Shown piece after piece: positions 7,976-16,776 of a stretch of DNA of 64,000 nucleotides. The notes under the pieces were generated by a model. It ran no database searches and was not told where the DNA came from. It saw nothing but the letters and a program-made list of their open reading frames with translations. A program made the translations under genes and the position numbers. The number at the start of each line of letters is the position of its first letter. Within the stretch, counting starts at the first letter, position 1. Origin of the DNA: Streptomyces sp. NRRL F-5630 (GTDB taxonomy: Bacteria; Actinomycetota; Actinomycetes; Streptomycetales; Streptomycetaceae); the NCBI RefSeq assembly GCF_000719475.1, contig NZ_JOGO01000014.1, positions 34,155-98,154 of the forward strand. The letters are read 5' to 3'.

Positions 7976-8006
7976 CCCATGCACTTGCATGACGGAAGTG
8001 CATGGG
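7976..8006. promoter_or_regulatory. 11-bp-arm palindrome between divergent regulators
   Basis: CCCATGCACTT (7976-7986) and AAGTGCATGGG (7996-8006) are perfect inverted repeats with a 9-base spacer, located between the XRE gene (starts 7869, leftward) and the TPR regulator (starts 8069, rightward). The 20-base centre-to-centre spacing equals two helical turns, as expected for a dimeric DNA-binding protein. Confidence 0.6.
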
Positions 8007-8068
8007 GGCATGCTTCTCCTCACTCGCCGTCCTCGGGCGGTAGCTCTGTGCCGATCTTGGAGAGCTTC

Positions 8069-9454
8069 ATGGGGCGTCCGCCGGCCTTCTACTATCAGCA
8101 CCCGCTGACGTTTGTGCGCACTCAGCTTCTCGGTTTTGAGACCTTGAGGGGCTTCGTCGAGTGGCTCGCCACCGAAATCAGCGGAGCCGCGGCTCACCCC
8201 GTCAAGGCGTGGCGCTGGGAAAATTACGGGGTGAAGCCCGAGCGTCCCGTTCAGGAGGTTCTCGCTCGCCGACTCGACGTGCCGTTCAGCCACCTGACAA
8301 GCCGTCCGTGGCCGGACTGGCTGCCGATCGGTGATCGCATCCCCGTAGAGGCACACTGGGATCTGGAAGGAACACTCCAGGTTCTGGATGCGTCGGTGGT
8401 GAGCGAAGTGGATCGGCGAGGTTTCCTCACGCTCGGAGCGGGGGCTACCGCTGGCTTGGCGCATCGGTGGGCGGAGGCAGCGTCGCCGGTGTGGCCCCGT
8501 TCAGTGAGCGCCTTCTCGGACATCGAGTGGGCGGAGAACCTGGAGCAACGCCTGCCCCTCCTCCAGGACCTGGAGGACCGCCGAGGGGGAGCCGCGGTCG
8601 CACTGCTCGATGCCGAGCTGCGCAGCGCCCGCCTCACCCTTCGCCTCCTCCAAGGGGAGAGGGCGCGCCGAATGCTTCTCTCCGGCATCGCGACGTTGGC
8701 AAGGATCACCGGCTGGGCTCACGTGGACGTCGGGGCCTTCGCCTCCGCCGAGAAGCAGTTCGTCACGGGGCTTCGTGCGGCCCACGCCGTCGGCGACCGC
8801 AGCGCTGGAGCGAACCTGCTCAAGTGCATCAGTCTTCTGCTCGTCGAGCACGGGAGGACAGCTGAGGCCGCGGAGGTGGCCGAAGTCGCCGTCCGGCAGA
8901 CACAGTCATCCGAACCGCGCGTACGAGCCATGCTCTTGGTGAGGGAGGCCCGTACTCGTGCTTTGCTGGGCGACGGGCGCTCCATGAGGGCCTTGGTGAA
9001 TGAAGCGGGGAAGCTCATCGACCGGGCAGACGGAGAGCCCGCGCCGACCTGGGCGCTGTACTTCGACGATGCCGAGTACCGCGCTCAGATCGCCGCATGC
9101 CACCTTGCCCTGGGGGAAGCGAGGCAGGCAGACGGCCTTCTTGGCGAAGCGCTCCAGAATCAGCCGGCCGCGCGGGCGCGAGACGCCGTGACGTACGGGA
9201 TGTGGCAGGCGGAGGCCGCAGTGCGCCAGGGGGAGGTCGAGAGGGCCTGCGGTCTCGTGGGTGATCTGCTTCCCCGGATGGTCGCGTCCGCCTCGGCGCG
9301 CAACGCGGGCCGGCTCAAGGCAGTGCGCTCCCTCCTCGCGAAGGAGGCGAAGGACGCGCTGTGCGTGCGGGAACTCGACGAGCGCATCCGCGCCTCCACA
9401 GTCATGAACGAACGGCCCGGACTGGACGAGCGGGGGCGGTCTCTGGTCGCATGA
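8069..9454 (+). CDS. Streptomyces TPR-type transcriptional regulator
   Basis: 461 aa. The N-terminal 110 residues resemble the degenerate HTH of large actinobacterial XRE-like regulators (HPLTFVRTQLLGFETLRGF, AWRWENYGVKPE). There is a DRRGFLTLGAGATAGLA segment at about 115-135 that is characteristic of this group. From about 175 to 430 the protein is Ala/Leu-rich helical repeats of TPR type (LRAAHAVGDRSAGANLLKC, GRTAEAAEVAEVAV). The ATG at 8069 is preferred to one at 7949 because GGAG lies upstream at good spacing and the extra N-terminus is low-complexity. Its stop is four bases before the SDR start, so the two are co-transcribed. Confidence 0.8.
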   Translation: MGRPPAFYYQHPLTFVRTQLLGFETLRGFVEWLATEISGAAAHPVKAWRWENYGVKPERPVQEVLARRLDVPFSHLTSRPWPDWLPIGDRIPVEAHWDLEGTLQVLDASVVSEVDRRGFLTLGAGATAGLAHRWAEAASPVWPRSVSAFSDIEWAENLEQRLPLLQDLEDRRGGAAVALLDAELRSARLTLRLLQGERARRMLLSGIATLARITGWAHVDVGAFASAEKQFVTGLRAAHAVGDRSAGANLLKCISLLLVEHGRTAEAAEVAEVAVRQTQSSEPRVRAMLLVREARTRALLGDGRSMRALVNEAGKLIDRADGEPAPTWALYFDDAEYRAQIAACHLALGEARQADGLLGEALQNQPAARARDAVTYGMWQAEAAVRQGEVERACGLVGDLLPRMVASASARNAGRLKAVRSLLAKEAKDALCVRELDERIRASTVMNERPGLDERGRSLVA

Positions 9455-9458
9455 CCGC

Positions 9459-10169
9459 ATGAGCGAACGCCGTGTAGCCCTCGTCACCGGAGCCAACCGC
9501 GGGCTGGGGTACGCGCTCGCCGCTGGTCTCGCCCGCCCCAACATGAGCATCGTGGTCACCGCGCGGGATTCTCGGGACGCGCACGAAGCCGCAGCGCGAC
9601 TCCGCGCTCAGCGGCCGGGCGTCGAATATGAGGCACACCAACTCGACGTGACCGACCCCGCCAGCGTTTTTCGAGCGTTCGCCGAGACGCAACGCAGTTT
9701 CGGGCGACTCGATGTTCTACTCTCCTCTGCCGGCATCGCCATTGATCGGGGCCGCACTCCGTCCGTCCTTGATATGGAAAAAGTCCGTGCCACGCTCGAT
9801 ACGAACCTTCTCGGGGCGTGGCGCTGCGCAGCGGAGGCCATTCCGATCATGCGCAAGAACAATTATGGCCGCATCGTTCACGTATCGAGTCGCATGGGCA
9901 GCCTGGCGAATATGACGTCGAGCAGCCCCGCCTACCGGGTCAGTAAGGCAGCACTCAACGCGCTTACGCGAGTCCTGGCCGACGAAGTCGCACAGGACAA
10001 TATTCTCGTCAACTCCGCTTCTCCCGGGGTGGCTGCGACTCGGATGAACTACGGCGGGAAGGCCGTGAGCCCCGAAGAGGCAGCTCAGGGGATGATCTGG
10101 CTGGCCACAGCCCCGGACGACGGTCCACGAGGCGAGTTCTTCGAGGGGCGCTCCATCGTTCCCTGGTGA
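9459..10169 (+). CDS. Short-chain dehydrogenase/reductase
   Basis: 236 aa, classical SDR. The cofactor loop TGANRGLG is at about 11-18; R37 in VVTARDSRD suggests NADPH preference. NAG-like LLSSAGIA, the catalytic Ser in VHVSSRMGS, YRVSK (Tyr/Lys) and NSASPG follow in order. The best substrate clue is its position behind the TPR regulator. Codons around 9715-9925 (AAC AAT TAT GGC, CGC ATC GTT CAC) are less GC-rich than neighbours, hinting at acquisition. It may belong functionally to the biosynthetic cluster on the other strand. The gene end forms part of a strong hairpin. Confidence 0.9.
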   Translation: MSERRVALVTGANRGLGYALAAGLARPNMSIVVTARDSRDAHEAAARLRAQRPGVEYEAHQLDVTDPASVFRAFAETQRSFGRLDVLLSSAGIAIDRGRTPSVLDMEKVRATLDTNLLGAWRCAAEAIPIMRKNNYGRIVHVSSRMGSLANMTSSSPAYRVSKAALNALTRVLADEVAQDNILVNSASPGVAATRMNYGGKAVSPEEAAQGMIWLATAPDDGPRGEFFEGRSIVPW

Positions 10170-10189
10170 ATATGAATTAACCAGGGAAC
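10158..10189 (+). terminator. Hairpin spanning the SDR stop codon
   Basis: GTTCCCTGGT (10158-10167) and ACCAGGGAAC (10180-10189) are perfect 10-base inverted repeats around a 12-base AT-rich loop; the SDR stop codon lies at the foot of the loop. The likely role is transcription termination or 3'-end stabilisation. A protein-binding site is possible. Confidence 0.5.
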
Positions 10190-10354
10190 AGTCGAACGGG
10201 AAAGCGAAGCGCCTTCGTTTCGCGGCTGGTTGAGTATAAAACGAGGATATCCGCCGCCTCTACAAACCGGGCTTCCCCAGTGCTTTCCTTGATGCTGTCT
10301 TCACTCGGCTTCGGTCGAAGACAGCAGGACACCTCACGGTGTTCGGTGGCGTAA

Positions 10355-10373
10355 ATCCCTCATGCTGAGGGAT
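10355..10373 (+). promoter_or_regulatory. Perfect small palindrome upstream of the RsbW-like gene
   Basis: ATCCCTCA (10355-10362), TGC, TGAGGGAT (10366-10373): perfect 8-base arms in the 259-base gap between the SDR and the ATPase gene, 55 bases before the GTG. It could be an operator or leader hairpin. Similar GAGGGATTTAC sequence occurs near 10858. The rest of the gap holds no gene I can support. Confidence 0.4.
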
Positions 10374-10428
10374 GCACGCCGCATCGGGGCCCATCGGGCC
10401 ATTGGGAAGCAAAGCGTGGAGGTGAGGC

Positions 10429-10938
10429 GTGAATTCCACACCAACCACCGAGACGGCGTCCTCTGCGGACGTCGATCCCGGCGTCTCCTGGAGCGTCAGA
10501 AGGGACGCGCCCGGTATCAGTTTTCCGGGGGAGATCCGGGAGCGCATCCGACGGTCGATGGACGGCGACGAGGAGTACGAACTTCTCTACACCGCCGAAC
10601 TCGTCGCCGGAGAGTTGGTGACGAACGCAGTACTGCACGGCGGCCGGCATGTCATCGTCGAGTTCCTCTGGCGGGGCGACGTGGCCGTCGTCACTGTCCA
10701 CGACTGCTGTCCGCGCCACATCGACGCCCCGAAGAGGCCAGCTGAGGAGTGCGGCCGGGGCCTCGCGATCGTGACAGCCCTTGGCGGTGACTTCTGCACG
10801 TCCACGCTGCCGGAGGGCACCTACGCTCAGTGGCACTCGGAGCCCGGCGCCCTCCGTGAGGGATTTACTCGTTCAAACCCGCGAAACCCTTGGGGCCCCT
10901 GCCCTCACGCTCCTGCCTCACAGAGCACGACGAGCTGA
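10429..10938 (+). CDS. RsbW-like ATP-binding protein (HATPase_c, anti-sigma type)
   Basis: 169 aa. A single GHKL ATPase domain with N-box ELVTNAVLHGG at about 59-69 and G-box GRGLAIVTALGG at about 105-116. This is the stand-alone format of Streptomyces RsbW/SpoIIAB-like proteins, which bind and often phosphorylate sigma-factor regulators. The C-terminal 40 residues are a low-complexity Pro/Ser tail. The GTG at 10429 is chosen for the GGAGG six bases before it. No sigma factor or anti-anti-sigma partner is adjacent. Residue-level kinase competence cannot be judged. Confidence 0.85.
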   Translation: MNSTPTTETASSADVDPGVSWSVRRDAPGISFPGEIRERIRRSMDGDEEYELLYTAELVAGELVTNAVLHGGRHVIVEFLWRGDVAVVTVHDCCPRHIDAPKRPAEECGRGLAIVTALGGDFCTSTLPEGTYAQWHSEPGALREGFTRSNPRNPWGPCPHAPASQSTTS

Positions 10939-11170
10939 TCCGTCTTCGCCCCTCGTGCGCGCCGGGTCCTTGCCCGGCGCGCACGAGGCGGCCCTTGCCC
11001 CCTTGTTCCCGCCGTCGCGTTGTCGCTTCCCCGGTGGCCGGAAGCCCGGGGCGTATCGAGCACACACCGGCACCGTCCCCGCGCGTTGCGCGCGCCTTCG
11101 CGCATTCGGCGAGCCCCCGGGGGGGCGGCCTGCCCCTTCCACCCCCGCACCCGTCCACGGAGACCTCCCC

Positions 11171-13051
11171 ATGACGACTTCCCTCCCGATCGAGCGCTAC
11201 GGCCTCATCGGCAACACCCGCACCGCCGCGCTCGTCGCGGACACCGGCGAAATCGACTGGCTGTGCGCGCCCGACTTCGACGGCCCGGCCGTCTTCGCCG
11301 CGCTCCTGGGCGCACCCGAGCACGGCACGTGGCGCCTCGCCCCTGCCGTCGCCCCGCAGCACGGCTCGGAGCGCGGGGCGGGGGTGAGCATGTCGCGCCG
11401 CTACGTGCAGGACTCCCTCGTCCTGGAATCCGAGTGGCGCACGACAACCGGCGCGGTGCGGGTGACCGACTTCATGCCGCTGACGGCCGGGACGACGCAG
11501 GTGATACGGATCGTCGAGGGCCTGGTCGGCGAGGTCGCGATGGTCTCCGAGCTGCGGGCGCGGCCCGGGTATGGGCGGGTGGTGCCGTGGGTGCACGAGG
11601 AGGGTGGCCGCATCGTCGCCGAGGGCGGCGGGGTGGCGGTGTGGCTGGACGGCCCGTGCCGCCAGACCGAGATCGACGACGATGTCGTCGGGCACTTCGT
11701 CGTGGCGGCCGGGACGAGCGCGGCCCTCGCGCTGAGCGTGGCCCCTGCCCACGAGGCGCCACCGCGCGTGCCCGACCCCGACGCCGCGCTCCTCGAAGCG
11801 CTCGGGGTCTGGCGGGAGTTCGCGTCCCGCTGCACCTACCGGGGCCCGCACCGCGAGGCGGTGGTGCGCTCGGCCCTGACCTTGAAAGCGCTCACGTACG
11901 CGCCGAGCGGGGCGATCGTCGCCGCGCCGACGACGTCGCTGCCCGAGGAGATCGGCGGCGAGCGGAACTGGGACTACCGGCATGCGTGGGTGCGGGACAG
12001 CGCGGGCACGCTGGCCGCCCTGATCGGGGCCGGCTACCAGGAGGAGGCCGTCGCCTGGCGACGATGGCTGCTGCGCGCGGTGGGTTCGAGCCCGCTTCGG
12101 ATCATGTACGGGCTGCGCGGTGAACACGACCTTCCCGAACGGGATTTGTACTGGCTGCCCGGGTACGCCGGGTCGGCTCCGGTACGGGTGGGCAACGGGG
12201 CAGCCCAGCAGGTGCAGCTCGACGTGTACGGCGAGCTGATCGAGACCCTCTACCTCGCACACGAAGCGGGGATCGCCCACTGCGAGGACACCGCCGCTCT
12301 GCACCGTCGGCTCATCGCGCAGGTGGAGGCGAAGTGGCAGCAGCCGGACGCGGGCATCTGGGAGGGCCGGGGAGCCTTGCGGCACTACGTCCACTCGAAG
12401 GTGATGCTGTGGGTCGCCGTGGACCGCACGGCCCGCCTCGCCGAGGACGGCGCCCTCCCCCTCGACCCGGCGCCGCTGCGCGAGCTGGCCGCCCGGATTC
12501 ACGCGGAGGTGTGCGAGAAGGGCTTCGACCCCGTCCGTAACACGTTCACGCAGTCCTACGGCTCCACCGACCTCGACGCCGCGCTCCTCCTCATCCCCGC
12601 CGTGGGCTTCCTGCCCGGGGACGACCCCCGGGTGCTCGGAACCATCGACGCCGTACGCGAAGCGCTCAGCACGCCGGACGGGTTCGTGTACCGCTACCCG
12701 ACCAAGGGCGACACGGTGGGCGCGGACGGACTCGCGGGCGACGAAGGCGCCTTCCTCCTCTGTTCCTTCTGGCTCGTCGATGCCCTCGCCCTCAGCGGCC
12801 GTATCGAAGAGGCCCGCCCCTTGTACGCGCGTCTGCTGGGGGTGCGCAACGATCTGGGGCTGGCCTCCGAGGAGTACGCCCCGGGCGCGGGCCGTCTGCT
12901 GGGCAACTTCCCCCAGACCTACACCCACGAGGCGATCATCCGCAGCGCCCTCCTCCTCCAGCACGTCACTGCCCGGGGCGCTAGGGACGTGGAGATCGCG
13001 GCGATCGAGGAGATCACCCCGGCGCTCGTACGGACGGGGGCCGGGCGATGA
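11171..13051 (+). CDS. Glycoside hydrolase family 15 (trehalase/glucoamylase type)
   Basis: 626 aa. Begins with PIERYGLIGNTRTAALV and IDWLCAPDFD, the conserved GH15 N-terminus that precedes the beta-sandwich domain. The alpha/alpha barrel has ERNWDYRHAWVRDS at about 264-277 and the end motif LLGNFPQTYTHEA, which contains the catalytic-base region. Actinobacterial members of this size are often trehalases rather than glucoamylases; the substrate cannot be settled here. No signal peptide, so cytoplasmic. The ATG at 11171 has GGAG upstream; longer in-frame starts lie in non-family sequence. The stop overlaps the next gene as ATGA, opening a five-gene chain. Confidence 0.88.
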   Translation: MTTSLPIERYGLIGNTRTAALVADTGEIDWLCAPDFDGPAVFAALLGAPEHGTWRLAPAVAPQHGSERGAGVSMSRRYVQDSLVLESEWRTTTGAVRVTDFMPLTAGTTQVIRIVEGLVGEVAMVSELRARPGYGRVVPWVHEEGGRIVAEGGGVAVWLDGPCRQTEIDDDVVGHFVVAAGTSAALALSVAPAHEAPPRVPDPDAALLEALGVWREFASRCTYRGPHREAVVRSALTLKALTYAPSGAIVAAPTTSLPEEIGGERNWDYRHAWVRDSAGTLAALIGAGYQEEAVAWRRWLLRAVGSSPLRIMYGLRGEHDLPERDLYWLPGYAGSAPVRVGNGAAQQVQLDVYGELIETLYLAHEAGIAHCEDTAALHRRLIAQVEAKWQQPDAGIWEGRGALRHYVHSKVMLWVAVDRTARLAEDGALPLDPAPLRELAARIHAEVCEKGFDPVRNTFTQSYGSTDLDAALLLIPAVGFLPGDDPRVLGTIDAVREALSTPDGFVYRYPTKGDTVGADGLAGDEGAFLLCSFWLVDALALSGRIEEARPLYARLLGVRNDLGLASEEYAPGAGRLLGNFPQTYTHEAIIRSALLLQHVTARGARDVEIAAIEEITPALVRTGAGR

Positions 13052-14163
13052 CCGCGCTCGCCCTGGTGGCCGTCTTCGCCTTCGCCGTGCTCGCGACCGC
13101 CCTCCCCCTCGCCCGCAGACGGCCCAAGCAGGCCCTTCAGCAGGCACGCGCCGACGAAGAACGAAAGAACGCTCAACTGCGTGCCGCAGAAGTTGCATTG
13201 GGCGACGTGGCGCGAGCCCTCGTGTCGGGTGGCCGCGTAGGGGCGGAGTTCCCCCCGCAACTTCGGGACACCCCTTTGGCGACCGCGTTGTACCGGGTGC
13301 TTTCCGGGGTGTCCACCGCCGTCTCGCTCGGCGTCGAGGCCGCGCGCCAGGAGGCGCGCGTGCGGGTGGAGCAGGTCCGGGCGATCGCGGAGCGCGAACA
13401 GCAGGAGTACGTGTCCTCCTTGCGTGCCGTGGTCGCAGACCTCGCCCACCGCGCGGGGCCCGCCCGGCCGTCGGACGTACCGCGCACGCACGAAGCGCAC
13501 GACGTGACAGCAGGGGACCCCGGCGCCCGGGGTGCGGCGGCGGTCCTGCTCGCCGCCACCAACTACGCGATCCTCGGGGGCAGTCGGCTCGCGCCCGCGG
13601 GGAGGCCGTCGAGCCTGGCCGACGTGGTGCGGAACTCGTGCGCGCGGGCTGGTGTCACCGAGCGGGTGCGCCTCGCCCAGATCCCCGAGGTCATGGTCCG
13701 CGGGGAAGCCGTCGAGGGCCTTACCCACCTCCTGGCCGCGCTGCTCGACAACGCGAGCCGCGCCTCCACCACCGTCCAGGTGGCCTGCGAACCCCGGCCC
13801 GACGGCTCGGCCTACCTGCTCGTGGACGACGCCGGCCCCGGCATGACCGGGGAGCAACTCGCCGCCGCGCGAGGCTTGCTCGGTGAAACCGGGGCCGAGG
13901 TGCTGCTGCACCTGGGCGCGCGCCCGCAGCTCGGCCTGCGCACCGTCGGAGCCCTCGCCCGGTACCTGGGCATCGGCACCGACCTGATCAGCCCCGCCCC
14001 CCTGGGGCGGGACCCGGGTGGTCCTGGCCCTGCCCGGCGCCCTGCTCGCCCTCCCCGCCCCACCCCGCGAGGGCGGGGAGGCGGTGGGCGGGGGCCGGCG
14101 CGGGACGGCCGGGGAGTGGATCGCGGGCACCCGCCGCGCCCGCACGCAGGAGACGCACCGATG
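13048..14163 (+). CDS. Sensor-kinase-like ATPase with a one-base frameshift near its end
   Basis: One membrane segment (residues 2-20), a coiled region (about 27-130, many Glu/Arg/Ala), then a GHKL ATPase with LLAALLDNASRAS (N-box), VDDAGPGM (G1) and the late motif TVGALARYLG. No phosphorylatable His domain is evident. After LISPAPLG the frame drifts into meaningless Pro/Arg sequence, while the +1 frame reads GGTRVVLALPGALLALP, the standard end of such ATPases, and stops at 14161-14163 exactly over the next ATG. A single extra G in the run 14004-14007 explains this. Read literally, the DNA encodes a 682-residue fusion with the next gene. Sequencing error, true mutation and programmed shifting are all possible. 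Confidence 0.7.
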
Positions 14164-15096
14164 AACCATCACACGCCTTCCTCTACTCACGGCCGGGCAA
14201 CGTGGCTTCCCCCGGCACAGGCCCGGGTCGCGCGTCTCGTGGCGGCCGGGTGGGGCAACAGCGAGATCGCCGCCCGCACCGGCCTGCCCGCCCTCCGCGT
14301 GAACACCCTCGTTCAGCAGCTACGGGAACGACTCCGCCTTCCGGACAGCGCCTCACGTGCGATGCTCGTCCACCAGCTCCTCGCCCAGCGCTACATCCCC
14401 GTGCCCGCCCGCGACGGGCGACCGGCCCTGATCCCCACGGAGGCGCGCCTCGTGCGCGCGTGGGGCGAACACGCGACCCGTCTTGCGGTCGCCGACGCCC
14501 TCACCATGCCTCCGGGCGAGGTCGACCTGTGGACTCGGACCCTGCTGCGCAAACTCCGGGCTCGTAGCACGGCCCACCTCGTCGCGCTCGGCCACGCCCT
14601 GGGCGTTTTCGCCAGCCCCTCCCTCGGCGCGAACGAGCCTCTGCCCGTCCGGCCCGGCCTCCTGTCGCCCGCCCGCGCCACCGCCCTCGGCCTCGCGGCC
14701 CGCGGCATGGGCAGAGAGGAAATCGCTTCGCTCCTCCACGTGAGCCCCGAGACCGTCACCCACCACCTCAAAGCCTCTCGGGCCGCCCTGGGATGCCCGC
14801 CGGGAACGGCCCTCCACGTCCTGGTGCACACCCTCTTCGCCACGGGCGCGGCCACCCCACCCTCCATCGCCGCCCCGGCCCCGCCCCTGACCTCCGCCCA
14901 GTTGCGTCTGTGGGAGGCGATCGCCACGAATTCGCTGTCCTCGGACATCGCCCGCGCCGTCGGCACCACACCGCGCGCGCTCCGGCCCGCCGTCGGCCAC
15001 CTCACCGCGCACGCCGGCACCGACAGCGCCCTCGGCCTCGTCGTGCGCGGCCACGCCTGGAACTGGTGGGACTGGAAGGAAACCACCACCACATGA
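14161..15096 (+). CDS. Regulator built of four LuxR-like HTH units
   Basis: 311 aa. Four successive segments each follow the LuxR HTH pattern: LPPAQARVARLVAAGWGNSE (about 16-53), LIPTEARLVRAWG (about 91-133), LSPARATALGLAARGMGREE (about 167-208) and LTSAQLRLWEAIATNSLSSD (about 241-285). Unit 3 is closest to a classic HTH (EIASLLHVSPETVTHHLKAS); units 2 and 4 are degenerate. No receiver or other sensor domain is present. The ATG at 14161 has AGGAG eight bases upstream and overlaps the corrected ATPase stop. It may bind an extended array of DNA sites or act as a scaffold for the preceding ATPase; this is inference. Confidence 0.75.
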   Translation: MNHHTPSSTHGRATWLPPAQARVARLVAAGWGNSEIAARTGLPALRVNTLVQQLRERLRLPDSASRAMLVHQLLAQRYIPVPARDGRPALIPTEARLVRAWGEHATRLAVADALTMPPGEVDLWTRTLLRKLRARSTAHLVALGHALGVFASPSLGANEPLPVRPGLLSPARATALGLAARGMGREEIASLLHVSPETVTHHLKASRAALGCPPGTALHVLVHTLFATGAATPPSIAAPAPPLTSAQLRLWEAIATNSLSSDIARAVGTTPRALRPAVGHLTAHAGTDSALGLVVRGHAWNWWDWKETTTT

Positions 15097-16301
15097 ACCA
15101 TGAACCCGCCCACCCCGAAGCGCCGAACGCCCTGACCCGGCTCGCCCTGGACCTCGACCGCGCCTACCCCTGGTGCACCTACCGCGTCATGGGCACCACC
15201 GACGGCGGACGCCCCCTCCAGGCCCTGACCGTGCGCGGGGGAAGCGACCGCACCGTGGTGGTCCTCGCCGGAGCCCACCCCGACGAGGACACCACCCACA
15301 GCCAGTTCCACCTCGCCCTCCGCCTCGCCGCACAGCCCGCCCTGCGCACGGGCGTCACCTGGCACCTCGTCCTCGACGCCGACCCCGACGGCGCCGCCCT
15401 CAACCACTTCAGTGGCCCGAGCATCGCGGACCACTTCGACCACCGGGCCTTCTACCGGCCCCCCACCGACCGCCAGCCCCTGTGGGGCTTCACGCTCCAG
15501 GACCCACCCGGCTTCGCCGAGACGAAGACCACCCTCGTCCTGCGCTCCCTCCTCGACGAGACCAAGCCCGACATGCTGGTCGACTTCCACCGCTGCCTCT
15601 CCGGCGGCGCCTACACCCTCACCACCCGCCCAGACCCCGCGACCAACTCCTTGAACCCGCTCGTCGCGCACCGGGCCGGTGTTCCACTGGCGCTGAACGG
15701 CGACGAGGGCGGCGATCCCCTCACCGAACAGGACAAGCTGGCCCACGGTGTCTGGCTCGCCCCGCACGACGGCGGCTTCGGCCCCGACCGGCGCACGAGC
15801 GCCTGGCACTACGCCGCCCACCACCACGCCACTTTCGGCGTCGTCGTCGAGGCCCCCAACTGGATCATCGCCCCCGACCGCGAGGACGGCCCGAAGAGCG
15901 CCAACCGCCTGCGCAAGGCCCATGCACGGCTGGCCGCCTGCGCGGGTGCTCTGCCCGACCTCGCCCTCACGCTCCACGGCGAAGCCGCCCGCTCGCGCCT
16001 GGGCCTGCTCCTCCCCCTGGCCAACCAGGAAGACGGCCGCGAGCACTCCATCGGCCCGGTCACCGACTGGACGATCCTGCGCGTCAGCACCGCCCTCGCC
16101 GGGCACGCCGTCGACACCGACGGCCCGGAAACGGCCGTCGAGGCCACCGTCGACCTCCACCACCACCTGCTCGCCTCCACCAGCCAGCGCCGGCGCCACC
16201 GCACCGTCGCCCCCTCCAGCGCGGTCGCCTACCACCTCGGCGCAGCCTTCGCCGCCGTGCACGGCGTACCCGGACTCACCACCCTCTGGAACCGCTCGTG
16301 A
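15093..16301 (+). CDS. M14-type zinc carboxypeptidase-like protein
   Basis: 402 aa. The zinc-site pattern of M14 peptidases is present: H62-x-x-E65 (AGAHPDED), H166 in LVDFHRCLSGG and a candidate catalytic E253 in VVVEAPNW. The stretch between (VTWHLVLDADPDGAALN) resembles the M14 N-P-D-G region. No signal peptide, so a cytoplasmic peptidase, deglutamylase or amidohydrolase is expected. Between H166 and E253 are His-rich patches (HYAAHHHATF). The ATG overlaps the regulator stop as ATGA. A role in processing a small protein or peptide made or used by the operon is speculative. Confidence 0.75.
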   Translation: MNHEPAHPEAPNALTRLALDLDRAYPWCTYRVMGTTDGGRPLQALTVRGGSDRTVVVLAGAHPDEDTTHSQFHLALRLAAQPALRTGVTWHLVLDADPDGAALNHFSGPSIADHFDHRAFYRPPTDRQPLWGFTLQDPPGFAETKTTLVLRSLLDETKPDMLVDFHRCLSGGAYTLTTRPDPATNSLNPLVAHRAGVPLALNGDEGGDPLTEQDKLAHGVWLAPHDGGFGPDRRTSAWHYAAHHHATFGVVVEAPNWIIAPDREDGPKSANRLRKAHARLAACAGALPDLALTLHGEAARSRLGLLLPLANQEDGREHSIGPVTDWTILRVSTALAGHAVDTDGPETAVEATVDLHHHLLASTSQRRRHRTVAPSSAVAYHLGAAFAAVHGVPGLTTLWNRS

Positions 16302-16621
16302 ACCCACGACCCGCACCCCGGCGCTGGGTCTCCCTGGGCGAGATCATCGGCGCCCCACCACCCCTGCGCTACCAGCGGGGACCGAGCTTCACCACCGCCC
16401 CGGAACCCCGGCCCGAGACCAGGACACCGGAGCAAGAGGCCGCCGACCGCACCGCACGAGCCGCCGGATACCTCCCGCAGGAGACCACGCCCGAGGACCG
16501 GAACGCCGGATGGCGCTGCAAGTGCGCGACATGCGGAGCCCTCCGCCGCCCCTCCCTCGCCGCCATCGAACGAGGCACACGCTGCCGCCATTCGAACGGC
16601 GGCCGCCCACCGGGAGCCTGA
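16298..16621 (+). CDS. Small Cys-rich protein with zinc-ribbon-like C-terminus
   Basis: 107 aa, not recognised as a named family. The N-terminal half is Pro/Arg-rich and probably flexible; the C-terminal part has WRCKCATCG and, 17 residues on, RCRHSNGG, giving C-x-C-x2-C...C-x-H, a plausible single zinc site. The GTG at 16298 overlaps the peptidase stop as GTGA, making it the last gene of the operon; a hairpin terminator follows. Possibly a nucleic-acid- or protein-binding adaptor. Confidence 0.6.
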   Translation: MNPRPAPRRWVSLGEIIGAPPPLRYQRGPSFTTAPEPRPETRTPEQEAADRTARAAGYLPQETTPEDRNAGWRCKCATCGALRRPSLAAIERGTRCRHSNGGRPPGA

Positions 16622-16748
16622 CGCTGCGCAGCTCCATACGGCCGAGCGACCTCGCCGTCTGCAGACGCGCTTGCTCCGTGTCGGGGCCGTGCCGGATTCG
16701 CGCTTGTTCGGGGGTCGGATGCGTGCTGCGGCCCGCGTGCGGGCTGGA

Positions 16749-16776
16749 AGCCGAGGAGCCCCCAGGGTCCTCGGCT
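16749..16776 (+). terminator. Hairpin terminator after the five-gene operon
   Basis: AGCCGAGGA (16749-16757) and TCCTCGGCT (16768-16776) form a perfect 9-base stem with a 10-base loop, about 130 bases after the last stop. No gene is supported between 16622 and 17155. GC content falls noticeably here. Confidence 0.55.

Noticed and set aside
10865..13198. Minus-strand open frame of 777 codons
   Set aside because: Antisense to GH15; Arg/Gly/Val-rich composition typical of shadows.
13048..15096. A genuine 682-residue ATPase-LuxR fusion
   Set aside because: The linker is out-of-frame translation of the missing ATPase end, and an internal start with ribosome site exists; kept as a finding instead.
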